In this document: one piece after another, positions 32,279 to 46,352 of the stretch
Numbering within the stretch: position 1 is the first letter of the stretch
Layout: each line of letters starts with the position of its first letter
Assembly (NCBI RefSeq): GCF_000264905.1
Contig: NW_006763138.1
Span: forward strand, 248,001 to 312,000
Length of the DNA: 64,000 nucleotides
From: Stereum hirsutum FP-91666 SS1
Taxonomy: Eukaryota > Basidiomycota > Agaricomycetes > Russulales > Stereaceae
Direction of reading: 5' to 3'
Translations under genes and position numbers: made by a program
Notes under the pieces: generated by a model
Told to the model about the DNA's origin: nothing
Databases searched by the model: none
The model's input: the letters and a program-made list of their open reading frames with translations, nothing else

Positions 32279-35200
32279 TTCTGATTAGACAAGGAGTGCG
32301 GAAGTCTGGAAAGAGAAGAGGTGAGCATAGAGCGACAAGTGAGAAAAAGAAATCATGAAGTATGGAGCCAGGTGGACATTTTGATAAGCCGCATGATCAA
32401 AGCCATGGTATCTCAAGTACGCGTGCAACAATCATTCATAGTCTGTGAGCATGCTGACACAAGAATCTCGCTGTCCAAAGGCAGAAAAGTACGGATTGGG
32501 CAGGTTGGCGAGCATGCACGATTTGTGGCCTGGCCTGCTTGGATGGCAGAGAGAAGAAAAGCAATCTTCCGAGTGCGACGCGAGCAGCCAAAGGCCGGAG
32601 GAGGGCTGAGGAGGGAAACCATACTCACATGTACGACGTCACGAAAAAGCAGAAGAGTGGGAAAACGCGATTTTGGGAGGCTTATAAGGCGCGCTGGGAT
32701 GTCTAAAAGGCGGTGAAGCGCTGGGCAGAGGGGCGGGCGCTGAGTCGGAGCGTGTACCGAGTGGGGGTAAGTTGTTGGAGGAAGCGCCTGTTGGCGTTAG
32801 TCTATGAGCCGAGCGCGGACCGGGGAGAGCTGTGAGTATGTGGGAGAAGGGCATGTAAGAATACGGAGAAGGAGAGGACGAGATGGGAGCCGTACAGGGA
32901 CGCGGCTTATGAACTGCAAAAAGCAGCAAAATGAGCGATCGCTGTTTTATCAGGCACCGCACGTGAGAACGACGTCACCGCCGGCCTCAAAGTGCGGGGC
33001 AGGGCGTGACCCGGCGAGGGTATGGCTTTTTTTTAGTGTCTGGCGTCGTCGAGCGCAATGGCGAAGGGGCGAGGGGGACGGAAGAGACGGTGAGGGGAGC
33101 GGAGGAAGGGCGTGGACGCGATGAGCAGAAGGATGCGATCTTTTTTCAGTCGCCGTTGTTTTCGTGCACGGTGGTGTGGCGCCCCGAGACGTTGTTCCGC
33201 TCCGGGCAATTCCCCTGGTCTCGACGCCGAAAGGCCCCCGCCACTTTCGATCCTCCCCGCCTTCACCACCAGTGCGTGAATCATTCCATAACTCATCGCT
33301 CTTCCTGCACTAGCATCTCCTTCACGGTCCGAAACCACGATAATCCCATGGACATAAATACCGTGTAGGTCGGTCCGATGTTTTTGTCGCCTTTTTGCTG
33401 GTTTTTGTTGAACATCTCGGCCTTGCATCGTTTATCTGCGCGGGGACAACCCATACAGTTTCTGTCCAGCTTACGGTCTCCGGTATATCGCCATCGCGGC
33501 ACACTCTGGCGTTTCCGTCAATGTTGGGGTTCACATGTTCACAGCCGGGCTGAAACTTGATTTTTCCTGATGCTGGGCCCATCATTTTTTCGCCTTGTCT
33601 GTTGCCTGCTTCGGCTGACAGCCGAGCATTTTCCTCCGTAACTGACCTCCTCCTCCACCTTGGGCGCGGGGCAAAACGCTAACTCCCCATCCACACAATA
33701 ATTCCTGTTCTGGCCCGTCGTGCTTTCAACCCAGCTAACTCACGATGTGATGTGCTCGCATTTCTCAGCTGTGCTCTTGCCATTGACTCTGTTGAGATCC
33801 CAGTTGCTTCGCTACGCTACGGCGGTGTTGACACGTCTGCATGACTGGACAGCTGGCAGTATCTCGGAGCGATGTCGGGACTAGTTTGAACTAAGAACAC
33901 CATATATATAGGACAAGTACATTCCAGCGTGCTTTCAGTCAATAAATATGGATCTTGGAGTACCAGTCCACGAGGACGACTGGTACTTGTGGTCTGTCGA
34001 GGACAGTGTGATCTGTTGAGCCATGAGCTTGATGTACAGAGGTGCGCCACGTTTTTTTTGTAAGACATCATAAGCAATTGCATACGGCTCTTCGTCTTCT
34101 GGAGTCATGCTTATTCGGACACACACGTAGTGCAATCTGCAACATCATCAGAGGCCCTCAGGTCATTGGAGCTTGTTTATGCGTCGTAGCGACTAGCACG
34201 AGGAGTGCGTTTGACCATGCATTGCCTTTGCTCGGAACGTCCTCGACCTTGCCTCCCATACTATCCCATACAGCCTTCATTACTGTGAGGCTGGCGTTTG
34301 CACAATTCATGATCAGACTTAGCCTTCTGCACCGGCTATTGCCCCTTGAGTAGCCAACCTCGGCGATTCCAAGGAGATTAGTCTAGTGCTTGCGTTTGAG
34401 CTTGCGTTTTGAACAAACTAAGCTCAAGGGGGACCAGAACACGATCGTAGTATTCCGGCACTCATACATCGTCTCAATTGACCCTGAAACCCGCGGACTG
34501 TGTGGTCTGCTCAGCTCTAGTTACGCTTACTAGGCCAATATCATATTTACGTCCATGTTGATTCCCGTGGCTGAGGTTTAATCTCTGCTTGTGCCTCTGG
34601 AGTCTGAACCACGAGTTGAAGTTCGGGTGTGTTCGGAAGGACTTCGGAAGTTGTTCGAAGTGCCACAGCTGCCGTGTGGCGACCTGGAGTCGTTCTCAGC
34701 ACACAACTTCTCTACCACTGATGGTTGCATTCGAACGCTGGTTTTCCTGAGACTTTTTAGCCACGTCGATTCACATTGAAAGCGCAAGATGAAGTTTCTC
34801 GCACCGATCACTACCTTCCCGCCCCCATCCCGCCCAGAATGATCCGCGGACCTCAGTCAGATGCAGAATACACCTTACTTGCACGTTTGCATGTTCCACA
34901 GCCTGCGCATACTGGAGCATAACGTGAAATTTCAGCACACCAGAGACGGGGTACATCCACCGTTCACCACCCAGGCCGAAGAGTTTAAATAACCTAGTAA
35001 AATATTTAACTTGAGGCCAAAACTTGCGGGAGAGCGTCCAACTGCGGGCCAACTACAGACAACAATTAGGCGGGACACACCACGGTAAGCTACCGTCGCC
35101 GTGATGTATGCATGAGATCAATTATCATGAAACGTCTAACAACCTAAGCCCAGCCGCCGCCCAAACCCAGTTCCAAGGATAAAAAGTTACATAGATCATA

Positions 35201-35287
35201 ATCATCACAGAATCGTCACTACTGCTACACATCTTGATTACACGTCCATATCCGAGATCCACCAATTATCACTCAAGTTATAACCCC
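32279..35287. other. 3 kb region without a supported gene
   Basis: Includes the promoter of the Ser-rich gene at its left and the 3' region of VIP1 at its right. Minus-strand segments around 35050-34580 can be read as two exons (a frame with FWPQVKYFTRLFKLFGLGGE joined to one with QPSVVEKLCAENDSRSP), but neither has an ATG and no family is evident. A perfect 10-bp hairpin lies at 33959. Confidence 0.4.
33959..33987. repeat. Perfect 10-bp inverted repeat with 9-nt loop
   Basis: AGTACCAGTC, nine bases, then GACTGGTACT. It may be a chance hairpin or a small element; no terminal repeats or duplication flank it clearly. Confidence 0.6.
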
Positions 35288-36425
35288 TCAAGCAACAGTC
35301 GGCGCCGGCGCTTTCTCCGCTGTCGGTGCAGCGGCACCAGGAATCTCCGCACTCGCGGATCCTGGCGCAGCAGCAGGCTGGGTGGCCTTGTGTTCTGCCG
35401 CAAGCCTCTTCGCCTCCTCGTGGATGTCAAAGACCTGTTTCGAAGACTTGGTGTAAAAATCGCGGACCCTCTGACCGAAGGGCGAAGACAGGGCCTTGCT
35501 GTAATACTAGAGAGAGAAAAAGTGGCGCGTCATCCGGTCAGTTGTGTGACGACTTCATCTGAAGATTGAGGAAGTGGAGCATACGTCTGTGGCGGTCTTG
35601 GAGTAACCTTTCTGTTCGTCCATACTACGAGCTTGTTGGGTGGTGCTTTGCAGAGTGGATAGCACCTTGCCAGAGACGGTCTGATCAGGACCAAGTGCCT
35701 TGGCTCCGACGGTCTGATCGATGGAGTTGATGTACGAGAGGAAGCGTTTCGAGATTCCCTTCTCATCTAAAGGATCGAGATAGTATAGCTTCAGGACTGA
35801 ACGGAGAAGTAGAAAAGAAAGACGAGGAGCGTACTGTCGATTGAGATAGCCTTGGTAAGAATGCCGTCGGACAACGTATATCCGCGAGCGAGGTACTCAG
35901 CGGCGACTACGGGCAGAAATAACAATAACTGTGAGCATCTCTACAAGGTATGAGATTGAACTGTGATGAAAGACGTACTTCCAGCCCGGGGTTTATCTTC
36001 CTGAGTAGGAACGCCTTCGACATGTGCAGCGTCGGTCTCCTCGTCCTGATGGACCACGTCCGACGTAACCGTCAATTGCGATCCCTCGAGGGTGCCGGAG
36101 TTCAGCATGAGCGCGGTCTTTGCGGCACTTGGTTTCTCGAAGTGAATGTTCGCCTTTTTGCCATCGGAGCCGGCATCTTCGAAGTCAATCGAGGTAATCT
36201 TTCCGCAGAAGCTAGAATATGTCACGAAACCAAGTCAACCTCGCGATGATTCGCTTAGAAAGAAGAAGAGATTGTAAATGGCGGGGAGTGAGCGTACGTG
36301 AAGAAGTCGTGAAGCTGTGTCTCTGTGGTGGAGGGCGAGATGCCAGTAACCTGCGATCGTGCTCGAATATCAAGATCTGTCTCAACAGGGAGGATGAAAT
36401 GGCTCACGTTCACGGTGTAGGACAT
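35288..36425 (-). CDS. VIP1: RRM protein, Vip1-like
   Basis: Small RNA-binding protein of the fungal Vip1 family; cytoplasmic or nuclear role not defined. Six exons (36425-36408, 36350-36298, 36211-35979, 35906-35835, 35766-35585, 35506-35288) give 258 residues in phase. The N-terminal RRM begins MSYTVNVTGISPSTTETQLH and continues DFFTFCGKITSIDFEDAG (RNP2-like VNVTGI; RNP1-like KANIHFEKPSAAKTALMLN), about residues 1-75. The middle has EYLARGYTLSDGILTKAISI and DEQKGYSKTATDYYSKALSS; the C-terminus is Ala/Pro-rich (AAAPGSASAEIPGAAAPTA). The first coding exon is only 18 nt and the RRM is split by two introns. Family assignment rests on the RRM and the distinctive ARGYTLSD segment. Confidence 0.9.
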
Positions 36426-36907
36426 TCTTGTAATTGTGGAGGTTTGTTTTGTGTTTCGATGTTGTGAGGGTAGAATCAGGTAAATGTAAGTTCGACCAAA
36501 GACGTTCTCACTGTCTTTTATGGAGAAGTGGCCAAGCTGCGCCTCTACTAAGGGGTAATGACGTCACTCAGGATTGACGTACCCATACCCTTATCGGGTA
36601 ATCGTTCATTTAGATAACGATCGTTTTCCTGTGCGTCGCCACAGTGGCACATAAGTAAGAAGGCTTCAGCCTATTGTTGGTAGAGACAGAAGGAGTGATA
36701 AAATATGTAATTCGAGTACATAAAACAGGTACATAAACTACTACGGGAAAGGACAACAAGCAACAGGTAAGAGCGATTAGACTGTCAGGAAAACAACAAA
36801 GATTACAATATCCAAGGGTACGAACGGAACAAGGAACAACAGTAGAATGCAAAGGCGACGTCCAGTCCGAAACGAATCACATACAATGTAACGACAAGTA
36901 ATCAGAT
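36426..36907. other. Intergenic, VIP1 promoter and Ppo 3' region
   Basis: No gene seen in 480 bp. Confidence 0.5.
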
Positions 36908-39900
36908 TTACGCGGCATACTGTGAGGAAGTTAGGATATGTCAGTCCTAATGCAAACGAACAAACATATAGAAGGCCGTACCTGAACAAGCATTGAGGTA
37001 GGTAGGTTCGTCAGCTTCCCGTTGAAGTCGATATACATCTGTTGTGGAACACCGCCTATCGTCTGAGTGAACCTACACATATGATATTAGTAAACCCTAA
37101 GACGAACGCGGAAGAGAAACAGATCATACCTGCTCAACTTGCCCGAAGGCTTCGGCCCATATTTGAGCTCGGGGAGATCAAAGATCGCATGAAGGACGCG
37201 TGGAGCCACACGTTCGAATATCTTCGTCGCCAGCAGACCCTTTTGGTCAAAGCCAAAGATGCCTGGTTTAGTCGCGGTTCTGGTGAAGTTGGGTGCTGAG
37301 GGATCTGAGAACACCGAGGACTGTTGTCACAGGTTACAAGAGTTATATGATCAACAAGTTGTCGACACCAGTCATAAGAGCGGGAATTACCCACATCCAG
37401 GTTTGCTTCAATCAGACTGGCCGTTACGGGCTGGCCGGCGAGGACGCTCTGTCCAGCAAAAGAAGTCTGCCCTTTCGCCTTGAGCGTAATGCTAGAAATT
37501 GGAGGGTCGATCCCTTCGTGTGCTTGTTAAACTCGGGGACCTCTATAAACACAAACCAAATATACTCACTGAGGGCTTCATACACAAACTTCATAACCTC
37601 CGCATCTGCCTGGGGGGTCTTGTTCTTGGCCAATGCAGCCACCTTTGCCTTGAGATCGACCTTGCCGTCCTGCAAGAAGAAGTTGACGACGTGGGTCAAC
37701 GCCTTCGAGAATAACGGCGCAGTCGGCACGACTTCCAAGATCAAGCTAGCCGTCAGTTTGTCCAAGGTCGAGTCGTTGTCCTTGCGACCCGCAGCCTTCG
37801 CGAGATCGGTGAGGAAGCTCTCGCTATGGTCGTTCCTGCCAGCGACCCATTGTCCGAAGGTGTCCTTCAAGGAATCAACATGGAACTGTTAGGAGTAATC
37901 AAGGTCAGTCCGCAGGTATGCAGCTTCAAGGACAATTCTCGCACGTTTCCGCGGGTGATTTTGGCAAGATGGAGCCGAAGGTACTTGGAGAGTTCCGTGA
38001 CGGCCTCTGCACTACGCTCGCGCAACGTCCAGTCTGAGCCAGGGTCCTGGTTCAAGTAGAGGTAGCTGCAAAACTGGGATAAGCCCACAACACGAACAAT
38101 AAGTCAAAAGTAGGACAGCATGACTCACCTGCAGACATTTGAGAACATTCCGTAAAGCTCGTGATCTCTGAACACCCCGTATGTGTTGAGGTCCGTCTTC
38201 ATTGGGAGGCCAATCTGGTAATGCGAAATTTGTCGAACCAGTGGCTATCAACGAAGTACCAGTCAAAAGACAAAGAGCCCGAAGACGCACAATTTCGTTC
38301 GCAATCCAGTGGACGGGAGCGACGTTGAGAACGTCCTTGACGATGTCAATGTAATGTGTTTTGCCAGCGACACCCTTCATGGTGTTCTTCTCGATCAGCA
38401 TCTTGACCAGTTCCTCCATTTTAGTCGCCGCGTTATCGACCACCTTCTGGTCCAGAATGACCCTCTCAACCTATTCCATACGTGCAAAAAGGATCAGTCA
38501 TCTGCATCTAACCTGTAGCGAACCCGTACGTACCAAAGCCGGATCGGTAGGTATTCCCCTCGCCAGCACCTCAGCCTTCTTTCCAGTCTCGCTCACAAAT
38601 TCATTGTTGTTAGCGAGGGCCTTGCTGACGTCCGCGTAAGTAGTAACGACGATGGGAGGTCCCGTCGGCGGTGAGGGTCTCGTCCACGAATACTTAGCGT
38701 CGACTTGGTCTGGTAGCTTGGATGCATACCCCTTCATGGTCTTTGGGACCATGAACGGGAATTTAGCATAAGCCGAGTCAACAGGGTAGTAGCCTGGAAG
38801 GTGGCGGTAAAGCATCTGATAATCATAGTCAGTCCTCATCGAGTGGTGATTAAGAGCGAAATTGAACCGACCTTTGGTAGAATACCACCATACGTGCCAT
38901 CTTCGTCATCATACTGGCAGTCTTGGTACCCCCAGTTGCTTAGGTTGTACGCTAAGTGCCTGCGTCAGTCCTGGTGTCCCTGCACGCGTATTGATGACTC
39001 ACGAGTGAACTCGACAGTCAGGAAACGGTCTCCTCGCGTTAGAGCGACGGCGTCGGACAAAATAGCGCGGGAGATGGTGTAACCGGGGCACAATCCTGCA
39101 CCTGGCATAGGTTTCTTCGCCTCCTCAGCCTGCATACCGACATGTAACTCGAGGTTGTCGATATCGTGATACAATGTCTCGGCGGCTTTCTGTCAAATTG
39201 GATTCCATGTAAGACAAATATAGATTGTGGAGACAGGTTGGCGTGATGCTCACGTAGATCTCCGGATCGGTGTTCCATTCCTTGAAGCTTGCGTACGCTG
39301 TATTTTGACGAATATTGTTAGATCGTATATATGACGTGCGCGTGTATACTCACGTTTCAAGCCCATGAAAGTTCTGAACTCGTTCATCTGAAGAAAAGGA
39401 GCCACTCCTGAGTCAGATATCATTGATAGAAAATCCATGAACTTACGGAACAGGTTCCCCACGTCCTAGCTTGCTCGATACTAAGCAGCTCGATAACCCT
39501 CAACACCTCCGGTGTTCCCCGGGCTTTGAAAGCACTCGCAGGGGACTCGGTCGCATCGAGCAAGATACGTCCCAGGTCTGCGTCCGAAAAGCGACCGTTG
39601 GCATCGCGCTGCAGTCTGAAGATAACATCAGGCTTATTGAAAGAAAGATTAAACGTTTCATCTTACTCGTCGAACGTCCATTTTTTGATGTCGGGGTCGG
39701 GTCTCCACTTGCTGGCGGCCTTTCGGAACTCCTCGACGGTGATCTGGAGGGCAAGACGATTAAGAATTACTGCATAGAGTTATTGTAGAGGAAGAGACGT
39801 GCCGTGGCAGGGTCTAGTCCTTTAAGCAGGTTAGAGAACAGTTTTTCTGTCCATTGTGTGTCTGGTTGGCTGCGAGGTACATAAACATTAGGATACAGCA

Positions 39901-41424
39901 AACACAACAGTAGGTGAAGCATTACCTCGTCGCCGCGTGCCAGCGGTAAAGCAGGTTGAATTCGATACTACAGACGTTGCCCTCGCCACGGGGCGTGACC
40001 TCGTGGCTGAGCGCGTCACGAGAGTTCTGTCAATAAGGAGGTCAGGTTTGGACCAGGTAAGGAGGGAATTAATGAACGGACTGAAAGCGGGTCCAAACGC
40101 CAGGTAGAGCCATCACGAACGAGACCAAGGATAACACCGACATAGTCGCCCAAGATGACCTTCATGAAGAAGCCGCAGTTGACGAGACGCGCGCGCTGGA
40201 ATAGCTCATCCTCTTGCTTTGCGAGCGCCTTGGCATCAGAAGGAGGTGGGTTGGAGAAGTTGCCGTTCTCGTTGATGGCAAGGAGCCGCTCAGCAATGAA
40301 CTGAAGTATTCGGACCGGTCAGAAAACAAAGAAATACGAGAAGTGGAAAAGAAAGAACGGCCTACGTTATGGTTACGATTGAACAGAACGATCAGCGCGC
40401 CAACGGACGGGGGCATGTTTAGCAACCTCCAATCCGCGAAAACATCGTCCCAGAGTCTCCCCGTGCCATCCTTCCTTCTCACTTTATTCAAATCATCATC
40501 CGAGCTCCCGTACAAGGGACTCAAATCCAGATAGCTGCTGACATCGTTCTTCGTCCAGTCTCTCGTATTGGTATTGAAAATCGAGTGAATGATGAAGTCC
40601 GCGAAGGCGAAAAAGAGGCTGCTGATCCCGCCGGGATGTTCAACGAACTTATCACGCTTGAGAAGCTGGTCGAAAACTAGCTCCGGGGCAGGAAGGGCAG
40701 CGGGATTGAGAGGGTGAATAGAGGGAACAGAGCGGGCGTAGGGGGAACCAGCTTTGCCCATGGTGGGTTCGAATGGGTTGTAGTCTGAACCATCAGCGGT
40801 ACGGAAGGCGTAAGGAACAGTCCATTCGGGAGGTGCAATTTTCGACGCAGACGTGTTCGGCGATTGGACAGACAGATAACCACTAGGAGGATGAGGGAGG
40901 TCCTTGTATACTTTGTATGCGGTTGATCAACAGAGGTGCCACAAATAGCACAATGTGGCGCCGGGAACTCACGGATTTGAATGACGAACTCCTGCAGCTT
41001 TTGTGAGAACAGGTCTTTCGGGAGCCTCGCCATGAGAGTCAGTAGTTTCTCCAGCTGCAGATACGTCAGCGAGATGAGCTCATAAGAGCTGCGGGCAACA
41101 GGCGTACGAGGAACTTCCGGTCGTCAAGACCGACGCCGTTCAGATTCCTGACTGCATCAATGTATGCCGGCTGAGGCGCAATCCATTAGCTAAGACTCCA
41201 GAGCATACAAGGATACTCACCAGGTCGGTGGGCGTGAAGGCAGGGCCCTGGTCAATGAACTGAACGAGTTCTTGAATATTCTTGGTTAGTGTGGAAGGTA
41301 AAGGGTGTGCACCGTCCATGTTGAGAGGCTCGGTCATGGAGGTGATGGTCTTGGACTCATCGCCGAGGGACTTGAGAACAGAGGTCATGGTGGAGGACAG
41401 TCTGCGGAGAGTCTTGCGAGCCAT
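36908..41424 (-). CDS. ppo: Ppo-type fatty acid oxygenase (heme dioxygenase + P450-like domain)
   Basis: Bifunctional-type enzyme that oxygenates linoleic or oleic acid to hydroperoxides; family members then isomerise them with a C-terminal P450 domain, forming psi-factor oxylipins. The ATG at 41424 opens about a dozen exons and roughly 1,050 residues. The dioxygenase domain has FVEHPGGISSLFFAFADFII followed by HSIF (distal His near 40587), YLDLSPLYGSSDDDLNKVR, LFNRNHNFIAERLLAINENG and the proximal-His/Tyr motif FNLLYRWHAAT near 39945. The P450 part retains the K-helix ExxR (YEALRIDPP after splicing near 37535). The heme loop, however, reads GIFGFDQKGLLATKIFERV near 37250, with no Cys where GFHxCxG is expected. 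It ends TNLPTSMLVQYAA. The loss predicts a dioxygenase-only enzyme, as reported for Aspergillus PpoC. A TATAAAG box lies about 100 bp upstream. Confidence 0.9.
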
Positions 41425-42710
41425 TGTGGGAGGAAGTCGGATAGGTATATATACCGTGTCCGGCGGGCGTCAAGACGGGGACTGATGGAGAACCCTGTGG
41501 GGAGAGGAGACGGCGGTGCAGCTTTATATTCTGGGCAGGTCGGCATCGAGGCAAGGAGCATGCTGGGTGGCCGCATTTCCTGTTGGGCGTGATTGTGATG
41601 ATGCCAGTTGAATATCGAGATAGATGGGCAGACTAAATAAGACCTGCCGTTGATCCCTCAATGCTTCTACCCGTCACCGGGACACTCGTCCTCCGACCAC
41701 CCCTTCTCTCGTCCATCTCTTTCTTTCCATTATTTTTGCGTCAGGGGCAAGCAAAGGTGGCGGTATGTCATCGAAGTGTGCGTGTTCGACACGTTCCAAA
41801 CCAGCATAAGCGTGATATCGACCGGTCGTCCTATAAGCGCACGTCAATATCAACCACCAAGGGTCCGTTTCAGTACCTCCGGCGCCGTCCTGTTGGCACT
41901 CCTCGCACTGCTTCAGTCAAATCGTAGACATGTTTGGCTAAACTGCAGCACTCTGCTTAGAGTCGAGTCAGACAATGGTTCCGACATATATGGGTTGCGA
42001 AGCTCCATGGAGCTCATTCAAGTACGTTCTTTGGTTTTAAATTCCTGGAAGCCTCTGTCCAAGCTCTTGGGTCGAAACAATTCACAACTCCGCATAGATA
42101 CTGTAGATGACTGTAGAAATGCAATGAGCAGCAGACACACCCCAAAACGCGACGTATGGCCCCGATGCCCTCTAAACATGACGGCTGTGCGTAACAGGTC
42201 CTCTACTCGTCCATCCTCATGAGCGCTACCCCTTTCCATCACTGTAACTATGATCTGTCGGAGCCATCCAAAGCGCGAAATATCCAGGCGCACAGCTCTC
42301 CGGTATGAGTTCAGTACCGTACATGTCGTATTTCAATAGATTGCAATTATTCGAAACTATTCTGGAGGAGACAAAGTACGTTCTGGATCACGCATCGACC
42401 GCCGAGACCTCCGAAAAGGCACTCGTGGCTGCATCGCTCCATAGCCTTCTCAGTTTCTAGTGAGCGTATGCAGTCGTACTTACACAGACGAGGACGTTGT
42501 TAGAAAGACGATGATTCGAAAGAGGCGGGGCAAAGGCACGGTACCGGTGTAATCCAGTGCATCCGAATCTGGCAGTCATGGCCGGAAGATAACGGAATCT
42601 TATCTTATCAGATAAAGAAATCAACCCTTGACCGAACTTTTCCCCCGAGTCAAAGCCTCTTCTCCGCTTCCACCTCACTCAAGGACACCTACCAACTTTT
42701 ATTGCCCGAC
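41425..42710. other. Divergent promoter region between Ppo and ARG5,6
   Basis: 1.29 kb. On the left, minus-strand TATAAAG at 41528-41522 and an ATATATAC palindrome close to the Ppo start. On the right, a cluster of GATA motifs before ARG5,6. No gene is supported between. Confidence 0.5.
42587..42615. promoter_or_regulatory. Cluster of four GATA motifs upstream of ARG5,6
   Basis: AGATAA at 42587 and 42610, and the reverse forms TTATCT at 42600 and TTATCA at 42605, all within 29 bp and about 100 bp before the ATG. HGATAR is the site of fungal GATA regulators of nitrogen metabolism. Binding is inferred. Confidence 0.5.
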
Positions 42711-45920
<3,210 letters not shown>

Positions 45921-46352
45921 ACCAAAAAGCGCAATCGACGGTGACATTCTAACCGGAACCAAGGTCGCCGACACTTGCCACCATTGTATGACTCGAGACA
46001 AGGCTCGAACAAATGTATCATAATCGGAGATAATTTTTTATGAACTGTTGTTGGTAAGACTTGATGGTGATGATGCCGTGTCGGTCGGTTTCTCGTTGCA
46101 GCTCCAGAGCCTTCTCGGTAGGCGCCTTGGTAGGCTCGGGTAAGGTACCGTTTCACAAAGTTAAAGACCTCGGTCGTCGCATCAATAGCTTGCTCATCCA
46201 TGGTGCAACGCATGTCAATGGTCTGCGGCAGCAGCGGCGATCAACCTCTACGTCTTGGGCGTCTATATCAAGAGGAAGGAAATGAACAACAAAACCATGA
46301 AGCGCATCATGCTCTCTTTCGCTGCTCTACTTCCCCAACTCCTTCTTTTGCC

